Shown piece after piece: positions 27,722-37,921 of a stretch of DNA of 64,000 bases. The notes under the pieces were generated by a model. The model ran no database searches. It saw only the letters and a list, made by a program, of their open reading frames with translations, and was not told where the DNA came from. The position numbers and the translations under genes were made by a program. How positions within the stretch are numbered: position 1 is the stretch's first letter; each line of letters opens with the position of its first letter. Source of the stretch: Cellulomonas dongxiuzhuiae (lineage in GTDB: Bacteria; Actinomycetota; Actinomycetes; Actinomycetales; Cellulomonadaceae); assembly GCF_018623035.1 (NCBI RefSeq), contig NZ_CP076023.1, positions 3,534,001 through 3,598,000 of the forward strand. The letters run 5' to 3'.

Positions 27722-29440
27722 ATGGACCCGGTGGTGTTCGCCGTCCTGGTGGTGCTGGTGATCGTCGCCGTGACGTCGTTCGCACCGCGGGTCGGGGTCG
27801 CCGCACCACTGCTGCTCGTGCTCATCGGGATGAGCGTGAGCCTGCTGCCGTTCGTGCCGCCGATCGAGGTCGAGCCCGAGCTGATCCTCGCGGTCGTGCT
27901 GCCGCCCCTGCTGTACTCGTCGGCCACCAACATGCCGACCATGGACTTCCGGCGGGACTTCCGGACGATCTCCGCGTTCTCCGTCGTGCTGGTGGGGGTG
28001 TCGGCGGTCGTCGTCGGGTTCGTCCTGGAGCGGCTGGTGCCGGGGATCGGACTGGCGACCGGCATCGCCGTCGGCGCCGTCGTCAGCCCGACCGACGCGG
28101 TCGCGACGTCCGTCGTCCGCAAGGCCGGCGTCTCGCCGCGCATCGTCACCGTCCTGGAGGGCGAGTCGCTGCTCAACGACGCGTCCGCGCTGGTGCTGCT
28201 GCGCTCCGCGATCGTCGCGACGGCCGGCACCGTGTCGCTGTGGGGCGTCGCCGGTGACTTCGTGTACGCCGTGGTCGTGGCGGTCGTCGTCGGGTACGCC
28301 GTGGGACGCCTGCACGTCTGGGCCCGCGGCCACCTGAGCCAGACCACCTCGAACGTCGCGCTGTCCTTCGTCGTGCCGTTCGTCGCGTTCCTGCCCGCGG
28401 AGCACCTGGGCGCGTCGGGCCTGGTCGCGGCGGTGACGGCGGGGCTCGTCACCGGGTCGGCCGCCCCGCGGGCGCTGCGGGCCCGCGACCGCGTCACCGA
28501 GCACGCCGTGTGGCGCACGATCGAGCTGCTGCTCGAGGGCGCCGTGTTCCTCGTCATGGGTCTCGAGGTGTTCGCCCTCATGGAGGACGTCGAGCACGCG
28601 CACGGCAGCGTGTGGACGGCCCTCGGGCTCGGTGCGGTCACCGCGACGCTCGTCGTCGCGCTGCGCTCCGTGTTCGTCGCGTGGTCCGTGTGGGAGCTCG
28701 CGCGCCGGGCCGACCGCAACCCGCAGGTCCGGGACTGGCTGACGCACGCGCAGGCGCGCCTGGACGCGGGCGAGACGGTGACGCCGCCGCCGGGCAGGCG
28801 GCGGCGCCGCGCGGCCGCGCGGGGCAGCGACGCCGGCAGGCTCGTGCGCCGGCGCATCGCCGACATCGACTACCTGGCGGCGGAGCGGTTCGGTCCGCGT
28901 GAGGGGGTCGTGCTGGTCTGGGCGGGCATGCGTGGTGTCGTGACGCTGGCCGCGGCGCAGTCGCTGCCGTCGGACACCCCGCAGCGGTCGCTGCTGGTCC
29001 TGGTGGCGTTCGTCGTCGCGGCCGGCACGCTCGTCGTCCAGGGCGCCACGCTGCCGTGGGTCGTGCGGCGGCTGGAGCTGACCGGTCGCGAGGAGGACGA
29101 CCGCGAGGCGCTCGCCGCGCTGCGCGCCGAGCTGCGGCGGGCCGCCGTCGAACGCCTCGACGACCCGCGCCTGCGGCAGCCCGACGGCACCCCGTACCCG
29201 CCGTCCGCCGTGGAGCAGGTGCGCGAGCGCGTGGTCGCGCCCGACGCCGCGGCCGACGAGGACGCCGAGCCGGCCACGCGCGACCGCGCCACCGACCTGC
29301 GGCTGCAGCTGCTCGTCCTGCAGGCGCAGCGTGCGGAGCTGCTGCGCCTGCGCGATCTCGGCACGTACCCGTCGGCGGCGCTGCAGCGGGCGCTGACGGA
29401 GCTCGACGCCGTGCAGATCGGGCTCGAGCTGCGGTCGTGA
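27722..29440 (+). CDS. CPA1-family Na+/H+ antiporter (NhaP-like)
   Basis: The 572-residue protein has 12-13 membrane segments followed by a ~150-residue cytoplasmic tail. GAVVSPTDAVATSVV holds the ion-binding Asp, LEGESLLNDASALVL is the helix-6 motif, and VWAGMRGVVTLAAA the C-terminal arginine motif. It exchanges Na+ (or K+) for protons for pH and salt homeostasis. The tail (residues 430-572), rich in Leu, Arg and Glu, is probably regulatory and helical. Likely cotranscribed with the amino acid permease. Confidence 0.93.
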   Translation: MDPVVFAVLVVLVIVAVTSFAPRVGVAAPLLLVLIGMSVSLLPFVPPIEVEPELILAVVLPPLLYSSATNMPTMDFRRDFRTISAFSVVLVGVSAVVVGFVLERLVPGIGLATGIAVGAVVSPTDAVATSVVRKAGVSPRIVTVLEGESLLNDASALVLLRSAIVATAGTVSLWGVAGDFVYAVVVAVVVGYAVGRLHVWARGHLSQTTSNVALSFVVPFVAFLPAEHLGASGLVAAVTAGLVTGSAAPRALRARDRVTEHAVWRTIELLLEGAVFLVMGLEVFALMEDVEHAHGSVWTALGLGAVTATLVVALRSVFVAWSVWELARRADRNPQVRDWLTHAQARLDAGETVTPPPGRRRRRAAARGSDAGRLVRRRIADIDYLAAERFGPREGVVLVWAGMRGVVTLAAAQSLPSDTPQRSLLVLVAFVVAAGTLVVQGATLPWVVRRLELTGREEDDREALAALRAELRRAAVERLDDPRLRQPDGTPYPPSAVEQVRERVVAPDAAADEDAEPATRDRATDLRLQLLVLQAQRAELLRLRDLGTYPSAALQRALTELDAVQIGLELRS

Positions 29441-29452
29441 CCGGGCTCGGGG

Positions 29453-29776
29453 TCAGGCGCCCGGGCGGGGCAGGTCGGCGAGCCACCCCCGCACGCTCGC
29501 CTCGGCGCCGTGCAGGAGCTCGACCACGGCCGCCTGCGCGGCCGGGTCCGTGTGCAGCAGCCCGACGACGACGCCGACGGCCGCCGACGTCGTCAGCAGG
29601 GCGAGCGCCACGTCGCGGACGACGTGCCCGCGGCGCGCGGTGCCGTGCCGTGCCACGGACGCGCGGCCGCCGGAGCGCGTGTGCTGCGGCGGGCGGACCC
29701 ACTCGGGGTCACGCGCGTGGTGCGCGGTCGCACGCCGGGGACGACCCTGTCCGCGGCGGTCGACGATGGTCGCCAT
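29453..29776 (-). CDS. Small hypothetical protein with one membrane helix
   Basis: The 107-residue protein has an Arg-rich N-terminus (about 50 residues), one hydrophobic helix (DVALALLTTSAAVGVVVGLL) and a short acidic/amphipathic end. Its stop lies 13 bases from that of the antiporter, tail to tail. No family is recognised. Third-position G+C is high as in real genes, but its short length limits confidence. Confidence 0.5.
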   Translation of the reverse strand: MATIVDRRGQGRPRRATAHHARDPEWVRPPQHTRSGGRASVARHGTARRGHVVRDVALALLTTSAAVGVVVGLLHTDPAAQAAVVELLHGAEASVRGWLADLPRPGA

Positions 29777-29902
29777 CTGCGCAAACTAGACAGATCGCCC
29801 ACGCACCGCACCCCTCGCACGGCGCGTCGGCGGCAGACTCACCTGGACGAGTGACCTGATCGGGTCCTGGCCCGTCCTCCGCCGCCGGAGCGCCCGGCGG
29901 CG

Positions 29903-32269
<2,367 letters not shown>

Positions 32270-32404
32270 GTGTCCTCCGTGACGGTGCGGGCGCCCTCAG
32301 CGTAGGACCGGCGTGCGACACGCGCCCCGCCCCGCGCCTCGCCTCGCCGTGCCCCGCCACGCATGGCACGCTCCGGGGACAGAGCCCCGAGGTGAGGAGA
32401 CCAC

Positions 32405-34537
32405 GTGCCGGCATCGGCGGACGACGCGACCAGCGAACCGCGGCCCGTCGACGCGCACGACGCACGCCTGTCGCTGCTCGACTCTGCCGCCCAGGCGGCC
32501 GGCCTGGGCACGTTCCAGTGGGACCTGACCACGGGCGCGCTGCACTGGGACGCGACGCTCCTCGAGGTCTTCGGCTACGACGAGGGCTCGTTCCCCGGCA
32601 CGATCGACGCGTTCGACGCCCGGCTGCACCCGGGGGACGCCGCCCTCGTCGCGGCCGCGCTGGAGACCGCGATCTCGACGTGCGGTGTGTACGAGGCCGA
32701 GTTCCGCGTCGTGCAGCGAGACGGCTCGACGCGCTGGCTGGCGGCACGGGGACGCGCACTGGCGGGTCCGTCGGGGCGCGCGGAGCACCTCATCGGCGTG
32801 ACGACCGACACCACTGCGTTGCGCGAGCGGGACCTGCACGTCCAGCAGATCCTCGAGGACATGTCGACCGGCTACTTCTGGCTCGACGCGGACTGGCGCT
32901 TCGGCTACGTCAACGCGGAGGCGGAGCTCATCCTGGCCCGCACGCGCGCCGACCTGCTGGGCGGCGTCATCTGGGAGCTGTTCCCCGCCGCCGTGGGCGC
33001 CGCGTTCGAGGAGCACTACCGCGCGGTCGCGCGCACCGGCGCACCGCAGGTGTTCGACGCCTACTACCCTGCGCCGCTGGACGCCTGGTACGAGGTCCGC
33101 GCGATCCCCGAGCGGGGCGGCGTGGCCGTCTACTTCACGGACGTCACCGCGCGCCGGCGGGCCCTGGCCCTCGCCGAGGAGGGACGCGCCCGCTCCGACC
33201 TCCTCGCCGCGGTCGCGGCCGAGCTGGCCGATGCCGTCGACCCGGTCCGGGCCCTCGACGCCGTGCTGCCGCACCTCGTGCCCGGCGTCGCCGACTTCGC
33301 CATCGCGAGCCTTCTCGACGACGGGCCCGGGCCGTGGCGCACGCGCCTGCGCGACGTGTCCGCGCGGCACGCCGACCCGGACCTGCAGCCGGTCCTCGAC
33401 GAGTACCGGTCGCTGCGGGTGCCCGCGCTGACCCGCACGTCGCTCGTCGCGGAGGTGCTCACGACGTCGCGTCCCGTGGTCCGGTACGGCGCGACGTCGC
33501 TCGACGACATCGTGGAGCCCGGTCCCGTGCGCGACCTGCTCGACCGGCTCGCACCCGAGACGCTCATGGTCCTGCCGCTGCGGGGGCGGGGCCGCACGCG
33601 CGGCGTCGTGACGCTGGCGCGCGGCGCGGGACGCGGGGGGTTCACGGACGCCGACGTGAAGGCGATGCGCGAGGTGACCGCCCAGATGGGCCTCGCGCTG
33701 GACAACGCCCACCTGCACTCGGCGCGCCGGGACCTGACCGAGGAGCTGCAGCGCAGCCTGCTCACCGAGCTGCCCGAGCCGGACCACCTGCACCTGGTCG
33801 CCCGGTACGTGCCGGCGTCGACGGGTACCCAGATCGGTGGTGACTGGTACGACGCGTTCCTGCTGCGGGACGGCTGCACGTGCCTGGTCATCGGTGACGT
33901 CACGGGCCACGACCTGCAGGCGGCCGTGAAGATGGCGCAGATCCGCAACGTCCTGCGGGGTGGCGCGCACGCGGTCGTGCAGCCGCCCGCGGCGATCCTG
34001 TCGGCGTACGACTGGGCCGCGCGTGACCTCCTCATCGGCGCGTTCAGCACCGCGATCCTCGCGCGGATCGAGCAGCCGGCCGAGCTGGTGCCGCAGGGTG
34101 CGCGGCTGCTGCGCTGGTCCAACGCCGGGCACCTGCCGCCGCTGCTGCTGCAGCCGGACGGGCGCGCGGAGCTGCTGTGGCGTCCGACCGACCTGCTGCT
34201 GGGCGTGCGCGCGCACACCGTGCGGCACGACCACACGGAGCTCCTGCTGCCCGGTGCCACGCTGCTGCTGTACACCGACGGCCTGGTCGAGAGCCGTGGT
34301 GAGCGCCTCCAGGTCAGCCTCGAGCGGTTGCGCGCGTGCGCCGAGCGCCACGCCCACCTGCCGCTGGAGGAGTTCTGCGACGCGGTCGTCGCCGAGCTCG
34401 CGCCCTCGAACGACGACGACGTGGCGCTGCTGGCCGTGCGGGCGTACCCCCAGGACGAGCCGCGACCGCCGGAGGCCGGTCCCCGGTACGTCCCGGCGGA
34501 CGACGACGAGGCACCGACGGACCACCGGTTTGGTTGA
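32405..34537 (+). CDS. PAS-PAS-GAF SpoIIE-type (PPM) serine phosphatase
   Basis: The 710-residue soluble protein has two PAS domains (about 30-140 and 145-260), a GAF domain (270-445) and a C-terminal SpoIIE/PP2C domain. The metal-site motifs are IGGDWYDAF (477-485), IGDVTGHD, SNAGHLPPLLL and YTDGLVESR (623-631). Such phosphatases sense signals through PAS/GAF and dephosphorylate anti-sigma-factor antagonists. No antagonist, anti-sigma or sigma gene is beside it, so its partner must be elsewhere. Starts at GTG, after a GAGGTGAGGAG ribosome-binding site. No histidine-kinase-like ATPase domain is fused. Confidence 0.92.
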   Translation: MPASADDATSEPRPVDAHDARLSLLDSAAQAAGLGTFQWDLTTGALHWDATLLEVFGYDEGSFPGTIDAFDARLHPGDAALVAAALETAISTCGVYEAEFRVVQRDGSTRWLAARGRALAGPSGRAEHLIGVTTDTTALRERDLHVQQILEDMSTGYFWLDADWRFGYVNAEAELILARTRADLLGGVIWELFPAAVGAAFEEHYRAVARTGAPQVFDAYYPAPLDAWYEVRAIPERGGVAVYFTDVTARRRALALAEEGRARSDLLAAVAAELADAVDPVRALDAVLPHLVPGVADFAIASLLDDGPGPWRTRLRDVSARHADPDLQPVLDEYRSLRVPALTRTSLVAEVLTTSRPVVRYGATSLDDIVEPGPVRDLLDRLAPETLMVLPLRGRGRTRGVVTLARGAGRGGFTDADVKAMREVTAQMGLALDNAHLHSARRDLTEELQRSLLTELPEPDHLHLVARYVPASTGTQIGGDWYDAFLLRDGCTCLVIGDVTGHDLQAAVKMAQIRNVLRGGAHAVVQPPAAILSAYDWAARDLLIGAFSTAILARIEQPAELVPQGARLLRWSNAGHLPPLLLQPDGRAELLWRPTDLLLGVRAHTVRHDHTELLLPGATLLLYTDGLVESRGERLQVSLERLRACAERHAHLPLEEFCDAVVAELAPSNDDDVALLAVRAYPQDEPRPPEAGPRYVPADDDEAPTDHRFG

Positions 34538-34562
34538 CGATTGAAGTAATCCGCCGTAACCT
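34534..34562 (+). promoter_or_regulatory. Sigma-70-type promoter of the VOC gene
   Basis: TTGACG (34534-34539), a 17-base spacer and TAACCT (34557-34562) precede the VOC-dioxygenase gene. The -35 box overlaps the stop codon of the phosphatase gene. The A+T-rich spacer stands out in this G+C-rich region. Confidence 0.6.
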
Positions 34563-34565
34563 TCG

Positions 34566-34579
34566 GTTGTCACGACAAC
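34566..34579. promoter_or_regulatory. Operator GTTGTC-AC-GACAAC over the transcription start of the VOC gene
   Basis: A perfect inverted repeat with six-base arms starts four bases after the -10 box, so a bound protein would block initiation. The arms resemble MarR/MhqR-type operators in form only. No regulator gene is adjacent. Confidence 0.5.
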
Positions 34580-34592
34580 TAGAGGTCCGGAG

Positions 34593-35531
34593 ATGACGAT
34601 GCCCACGCCGACCACGCCCGCCGCCCCCGTCGAGGAGGCCGTCCTCGCGCCCGCCACGGCGATGGACGCCGTCACGCTGCACGTGGGCGACCTCGAGGGG
34701 ATGTCGACGTACTACGCGAACGCCATCGCGATGGAGCCCCTGGAGGAGCGCAGCCGCGGGCGCCAGGTGCACCGCGTGCTCGGGCGTGGCACCACACCCC
34801 TGCTGCGGCTCGTCCACACCCCCGACCTCCCCACCGTCGACCCGCGCCAGGCCGGCCTGTTCCACACCGCGTTCCTCTTCGACGACGCCACCAGCCTGTC
34901 GGCCACCGTCTACCGCGCCGCGCAGGACCCGCGCAGCAGGTTCGTCGGGTCGAGCGACCACCTCGTCTCCGAGGCCTTCTACTTCACCGACCCCGAGGGC
35001 AACGGCATCGAGCTGTACACCGACCGGGACCGGGACCTGTGGCTGCACCGCGACGGCAACCTCGTCATGGGCACCGAGTACCTCGACCCGAACGCGTACC
35101 TGCGCACGCACCTGTCGCAGGAGGCCGTCGACGCCGGGCCCGCGCTCGCCGGGCGGGTCGGCCACGTGCACCTGCAGGTCGGGGACATCGCGGCGGCGGA
35201 GTCGTTCTACCTCGACGCCCTGGGCTTCGAGGCCACCGTGCGCGGCTACCCCGGTGCGCTGTTCGCGTCGGCGGGCGGCTACCACCACCACGTCGCGATG
35301 AACACGTGGAACAGCAGGGGCGCGGGCCCGCGCGCCTCGACGCTCGGCCTCGGGGACGTCGCGGTGACGGTCCCCGGACGCGAGGACCTCGACGCGCTCG
35401 CGGCCCGCCTGCGCGCCCGCGGCCTGACGTTCGCCGACGACGGCCGCGCGATCACGCTGCGCGACCCGTGGGACACCCAGGTCACGGTCTCGGTGCCGGG
35501 CACCACCACGGCGGACCTGCTCGCGCGCTGA
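34593..35531 (+). CDS. VOC-family ring-cleavage dioxygenase (catechol 2,3-dioxygenase/CatE-like)
   Basis: The 312-residue protein is a tandem vicinal-oxygen-chelate protein. The N-terminal module (about residues 26-140) contains GLFHTAFLF and DPEGNGIELYTDR; the C-terminal module (about 185-300) contains GRVGHVHLQVGD, YHHHVAMNTW and an Asp-Pro-Trp end strand. Relatives are hydroquinone-type or catechol dioxygenases of the MhqO/CatE group, using Fe(II) with two His and one Glu. It probably opens quinol or catechol rings during quinone stress. It has its own promoter and operator. Confidence 0.87.
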   Translation: MTMPTPTTPAAPVEEAVLAPATAMDAVTLHVGDLEGMSTYYANAIAMEPLEERSRGRQVHRVLGRGTTPLLRLVHTPDLPTVDPRQAGLFHTAFLFDDATSLSATVYRAAQDPRSRFVGSSDHLVSEAFYFTDPEGNGIELYTDRDRDLWLHRDGNLVMGTEYLDPNAYLRTHLSQEAVDAGPALAGRVGHVHLQVGDIAAAESFYLDALGFEATVRGYPGALFASAGGYHHHVAMNTWNSRGAGPRASTLGLGDVAVTVPGREDLDALAARLRARGLTFADDGRAITLRDPWDTQVTVSVPGTTTADLLAR

Positions 35532-35552
35532 GGCCCGCGCCGACCTGCGTCG

Positions 35553-36083
35553 TCAGAGCCGCCTCTCGAGCAGGACGACGTCGAGCCACGTGCCGGCGAG
35601 CGGGCCGTGCGTCATGAGCCCCAGCCGTTCGCGCGTGCCGACGACCCGGAACCCCGCGGCGGCGTGCAGCGCCAGGCTCGCGACGTTCTGCGGGAAGACG
35701 CCGCCCTGCACCGTCCAGAGGCCGCCGTCGCGCGCCGACGCGAGCAGGCGCTCGAGCAGGACGCGCCCGACGCCGCGGCCGCGGGCGGCCGGTGCGACGT
35801 AGACGGAGTGCTCCACGACGCCCGCGTACACCCGGCGTCGCGACACCGGCGAGACGGCGACCCAGCCGACGACGTCGCCGCCGTCCAGCGCGACGAAGCG
35901 GTGCTCGGGCAGGTGCCCGGCGTCGAACTCGTCCCAGGCCGGCGGCTGCGACTCGAACGTCGCCAGGCCGGTGGCGATGCCGGCGGCGTGGACGTCCAGG
36001 ACCGCGGGCGCGTGCGCGGGGCGCATCGGGACGACGCGCAGCGCCCCGGCCGTCGACGTCACCGGGTGCGGGTCGGGCGGCAT
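35553..36083 (-). CDS. GNAT N-acetyltransferase (phosphinothricin acetyltransferase-like)
   Basis: The 176-residue GNAT protein shows LDVHAAGIATGLATFESQPP and HSVYVAPAARGRGVGRVLLERLL (acetyl-CoA pyrophosphate loop R/G-x-x-G-x-G/A). GGVFPQNVASLALHAAAGFRVVGTRERLG follows, the pattern of Pat/MnaT-like enzymes. These acetylate phosphinothricin, methionine sulfoximine or related amino acids; the native substrate is unknown. The ATG at 36083 gives the expected family N-terminus. Confidence 0.87.
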   Translation of the reverse strand: MPPDPHPVTSTAGALRVVPMRPAHAPAVLDVHAAGIATGLATFESQPPAWDEFDAGHLPEHRFVALDGGDVVGWVAVSPVSRRRVYAGVVEHSVYVAPAARGRGVGRVLLERLLASARDGGLWTVQGGVFPQNVASLALHAAAGFRVVGTRERLGLMTHGPLAGTWLDVVLLERRL

Positions 36084-36103
36084 GGACCCATGATGCGCGA
36101 TCC

Positions 36104-36715
36104 TCAGCGGCTGCGGACGAGGTCCTCGACGGCGTCGCGCAGCGTCGCCCGGGCCGCGTCGGCGTCGTCGAGGTAGCCCGCGACCATGGCGCCGTCGCGC
36201 AGGGCCGTCCAGCGACGCCCGCCCTCCTGCGGGTCGGGGTGGCCGCCGAGCCGCAGGGCCCGCGTGGCCGCGTCCTGCAGCCAGTCCCGGTGCGCGCGCA
36301 CGACGCGCCGCACCGGGCTGGCCGGGTCCGGGAACTCGGCGGCGGCGTTGATGAACGGGCAGCCGCGGAAGCCGGGCCGGCACAGCTCGTCGGCGACGCG
36401 CAGCGTCATGCCGGTGAGCCACTCCCGCGCGGCGGCGGCGTCCTGCGGGACGTCGCCGACGGCCGCGCGCACGGCACGGTCGGTCGCGTCGAGGTACGCG
36501 ACGACCAGCGCCTCCTTGCCCGGGAAGTGCCGGTAGAACGTCGCGCGCGTGACGCCGGCCTCGGCGATGACGCGGTCCACGCCGACCGCCCGCACGCCGT
36601 CGGCGTAGAAGAGCTCGGCCGCGGTGCGCAGCAGCCGGGCACGGGCGGCCGACGGCCCGCGCGCCCCGACGGCGTGCTGCGTCGCACCGGCGCCCTGCGC
36701 GTCAGCGGTTGACAT
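36104..36715 (-). CDS. TetR-family regulator, divergent from ohr
   Basis: The 203-residue protein has an N-terminal TetR helix-turn-helix (ARLLRTAAELFYADGVRAVG ... AGVTRATFYRHFPGKEALVV, about residues 26-70) and a ligand domain with two cysteines (Cys111 and Cys117, around LCRPGFRGCPF). Its position opposite an Ohr/OsmC gene, sharing the palindrome at 36749-36762, suggests it represses that gene and itself. The cysteines could sense peroxide or electrophiles, which is inference. Confidence 0.9.
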   Translation of the reverse strand: MSTADAQGAGATQHAVGARGPSAARARLLRTAAELFYADGVRAVGVDRVIAEAGVTRATFYRHFPGKEALVVAYLDATDRAVRAAVGDVPQDAAAAREWLTGMTLRVADELCRPGFRGCPFINAAAEFPDPASPVRRVVRAHRDWLQDAATRALRLGGHPDPQEGGRRWTALRDGAMVAGYLDDADAARATLRDAVEDLVRSR

Positions 36716-36748
36716 CCCGGCCTCCCGGCGGTGAGGTGAGCAGTAAAG

Positions 36749-36762
36749 AGAACGAACGTTCT
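36749..36762. promoter_or_regulatory. TetR operator AGAAC-GAAC-GTTCT
   Basis: A 14-base inverted repeat lies between the divergent TetR and Ohr genes, 17 bases before the Ohr ATG and four bases before its TTGGAGG ribosome-binding site. The position fits autorepression plus control of Ohr. Confidence 0.6.
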
Positions 36763-36779
36763 GTCTTGGAGGCTATCCC

Positions 36780-37202
36780 ATGCCCGCTCTGTACACCGCC
36801 GTCGCCACCGCCACGGGCGAGGGCCGCGAGGGCCACACGCGCAGCTCCGACGGCCTCGTCGACGTCGACCTCGCCGTCCCGCGCGAGATGGGTGGCCCCG
36901 GCGGCGCCACCAACCCCGAGCAGCTGTTCGCCGCCGGGTACGCGGCGTGCTTCCACAGCGCGCTGAAGTCCGTGGCCCGGCGCGACAAGGTGACCTTCAC
37001 CGACTCCGCGGTCACCGCCGAGGTCGGCATCGGCCCCACGGACGGCGGCGGCTTCGGGCTCGAGATCACGCTGCGCGTCGAGCTCGGCGGCGTCGACCAG
37101 GCGACGGCCGAGCGTCTCGTCGAGGCCGCGCACCAGGTGTGCCCCTACTCGAACGCGACCCGCGGCAACGTCCCCGTCACGCTGGAGACGGTGACGGCCT
37201 GA
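36780..37202 (+). CDS. Organic hydroperoxide resistance protein (Ohr/OsmC family)
   Basis: The 140-residue protein has the two reactive cysteines of Ohr: Cys57 in FAAGYAACFHSAL and Cys121 in HQVCPYSNATRGN, with GPTDGGGFGLEITL between. MPALYTAVATATGEGREGHTRS is the typical Ohr start. It reduces organic hydroperoxides to alcohols using lipoylated proteins as electron donors. Probably induced by peroxide through the divergent TetR protein instead of the more usual OhrR. Confidence 0.93.
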   Translation: MPALYTAVATATGEGREGHTRSSDGLVDVDLAVPREMGGPGGATNPEQLFAAGYAACFHSALKSVARRDKVTFTDSAVTAEVGIGPTDGGGFGLEITLRVELGGVDQATAERLVEAAHQVCPYSNATRGNVPVTLETVTA

Positions 37203-37229
37203 GGCACCCGGCGACCACCGGGCGGGCGC

Positions 37230-37739
37230 TCAGCGCGCGGGACCGCCCGGCGGGTCGACCGTCACGCACGCCGCGCACAGCCCCGACAGCGCGACGTGCG
37301 TCGGCTCGACGGTGAACCCGTCGCGGTCCAGCACGGCGCTGGCGACGCCGTCGAGCAGGTCGGGCGGCAGGTCCTGGACCACGCCGCACCGGCGGCACTC
37401 GGCGTGCAGGTGCTCCCGCCCCCCGTGCGCCAGGTGGTACGCCGTGCCGGTGCGCCGCACGTGCACGTGCTGGACGACCCCGAGGTCCGCGAGCGCGTCG
37501 AGCGTCCGGTAGACCGTGGCGCGGTGCACCCCCGCGTCCAGGGCCGCCACCCGGCCGACGACCTCCTCCGCGCCGAGGTGCGCGCCGTCGCCCACCAGGA
37601 CCGTCAGCACGGCCCGCCGCGCGCGGGTCATGCGCTCACCCCGCGCCCGCAGCAGCACGCCGACGCGCTCGATCGTGGTCGCCGGGTCCGCGGCCACCGC
37701 CACCGCCGCCGCCGGCCGGCGGACCACCTCGCTCGTCAT
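37230..37739 (-). CDS. Fur-family metalloregulator (possibly nickel- or zinc-responsive)
   Basis: The 169-residue protein has the Fur winged helix (GERMTRARRAVLTVL ... AGVHRATVYRTLDALADLGVV) and the dimer domain with HLHAECRRCGVVQDLP (CX2C) and a second CX2C near the C-terminus (LCAACVTV), the structural zinc site. Its divergence from a NiCoT nickel/cobalt permease suggests a Nur-like nickel uptake regulator. Zur is the main alternative. The N-terminal 20 residues are an Ala/Val-rich extension. Confidence 0.9.
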   Translation of the reverse strand: MTSEVVRRPAAAVAVAADPATTIERVGVLLRARGERMTRARRAVLTVLVGDGAHLGAEEVVGRVAALDAGVHRATVYRTLDALADLGVVQHVHVRRTGTAYHLAHGGREHLHAECRRCGVVQDLPPDLLDGVASAVLDRDGFTVEPTHVALSGLCAACVTVDPPGGPAR

Positions 37740-37768
37740 CGATCAGTCCCACCCCTCACGACGACTGA

Positions 37769-37782
37769 CGGACGGCCGTCCG
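37769..37782. promoter_or_regulatory. Palindrome CGGACGGCCGTCCG between fur-like and nickel permease genes
   Basis: A perfect 14-base palindrome, 30 bases upstream of the Fur-family start. It does not match the A+T-rich Fur box or the TTGCAA repeats known for Streptomyces Nur, and short G+C palindromes arise by chance here. Confidence 0.3.
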
Positions 37783-37921
37783 CTGCACGGTGGTTCCACT
37801 CTAGGACGGGGGGTCTGCCGGGTGTCGCCCGTTCTGGTGCAGTTACGACCCTGTCGCAGTAGCGTGGCGAGCGGCGCACGCACCTGATGCCTTCGGGTGC
37901 GACGCGTCCGGGGGGAGCGCC

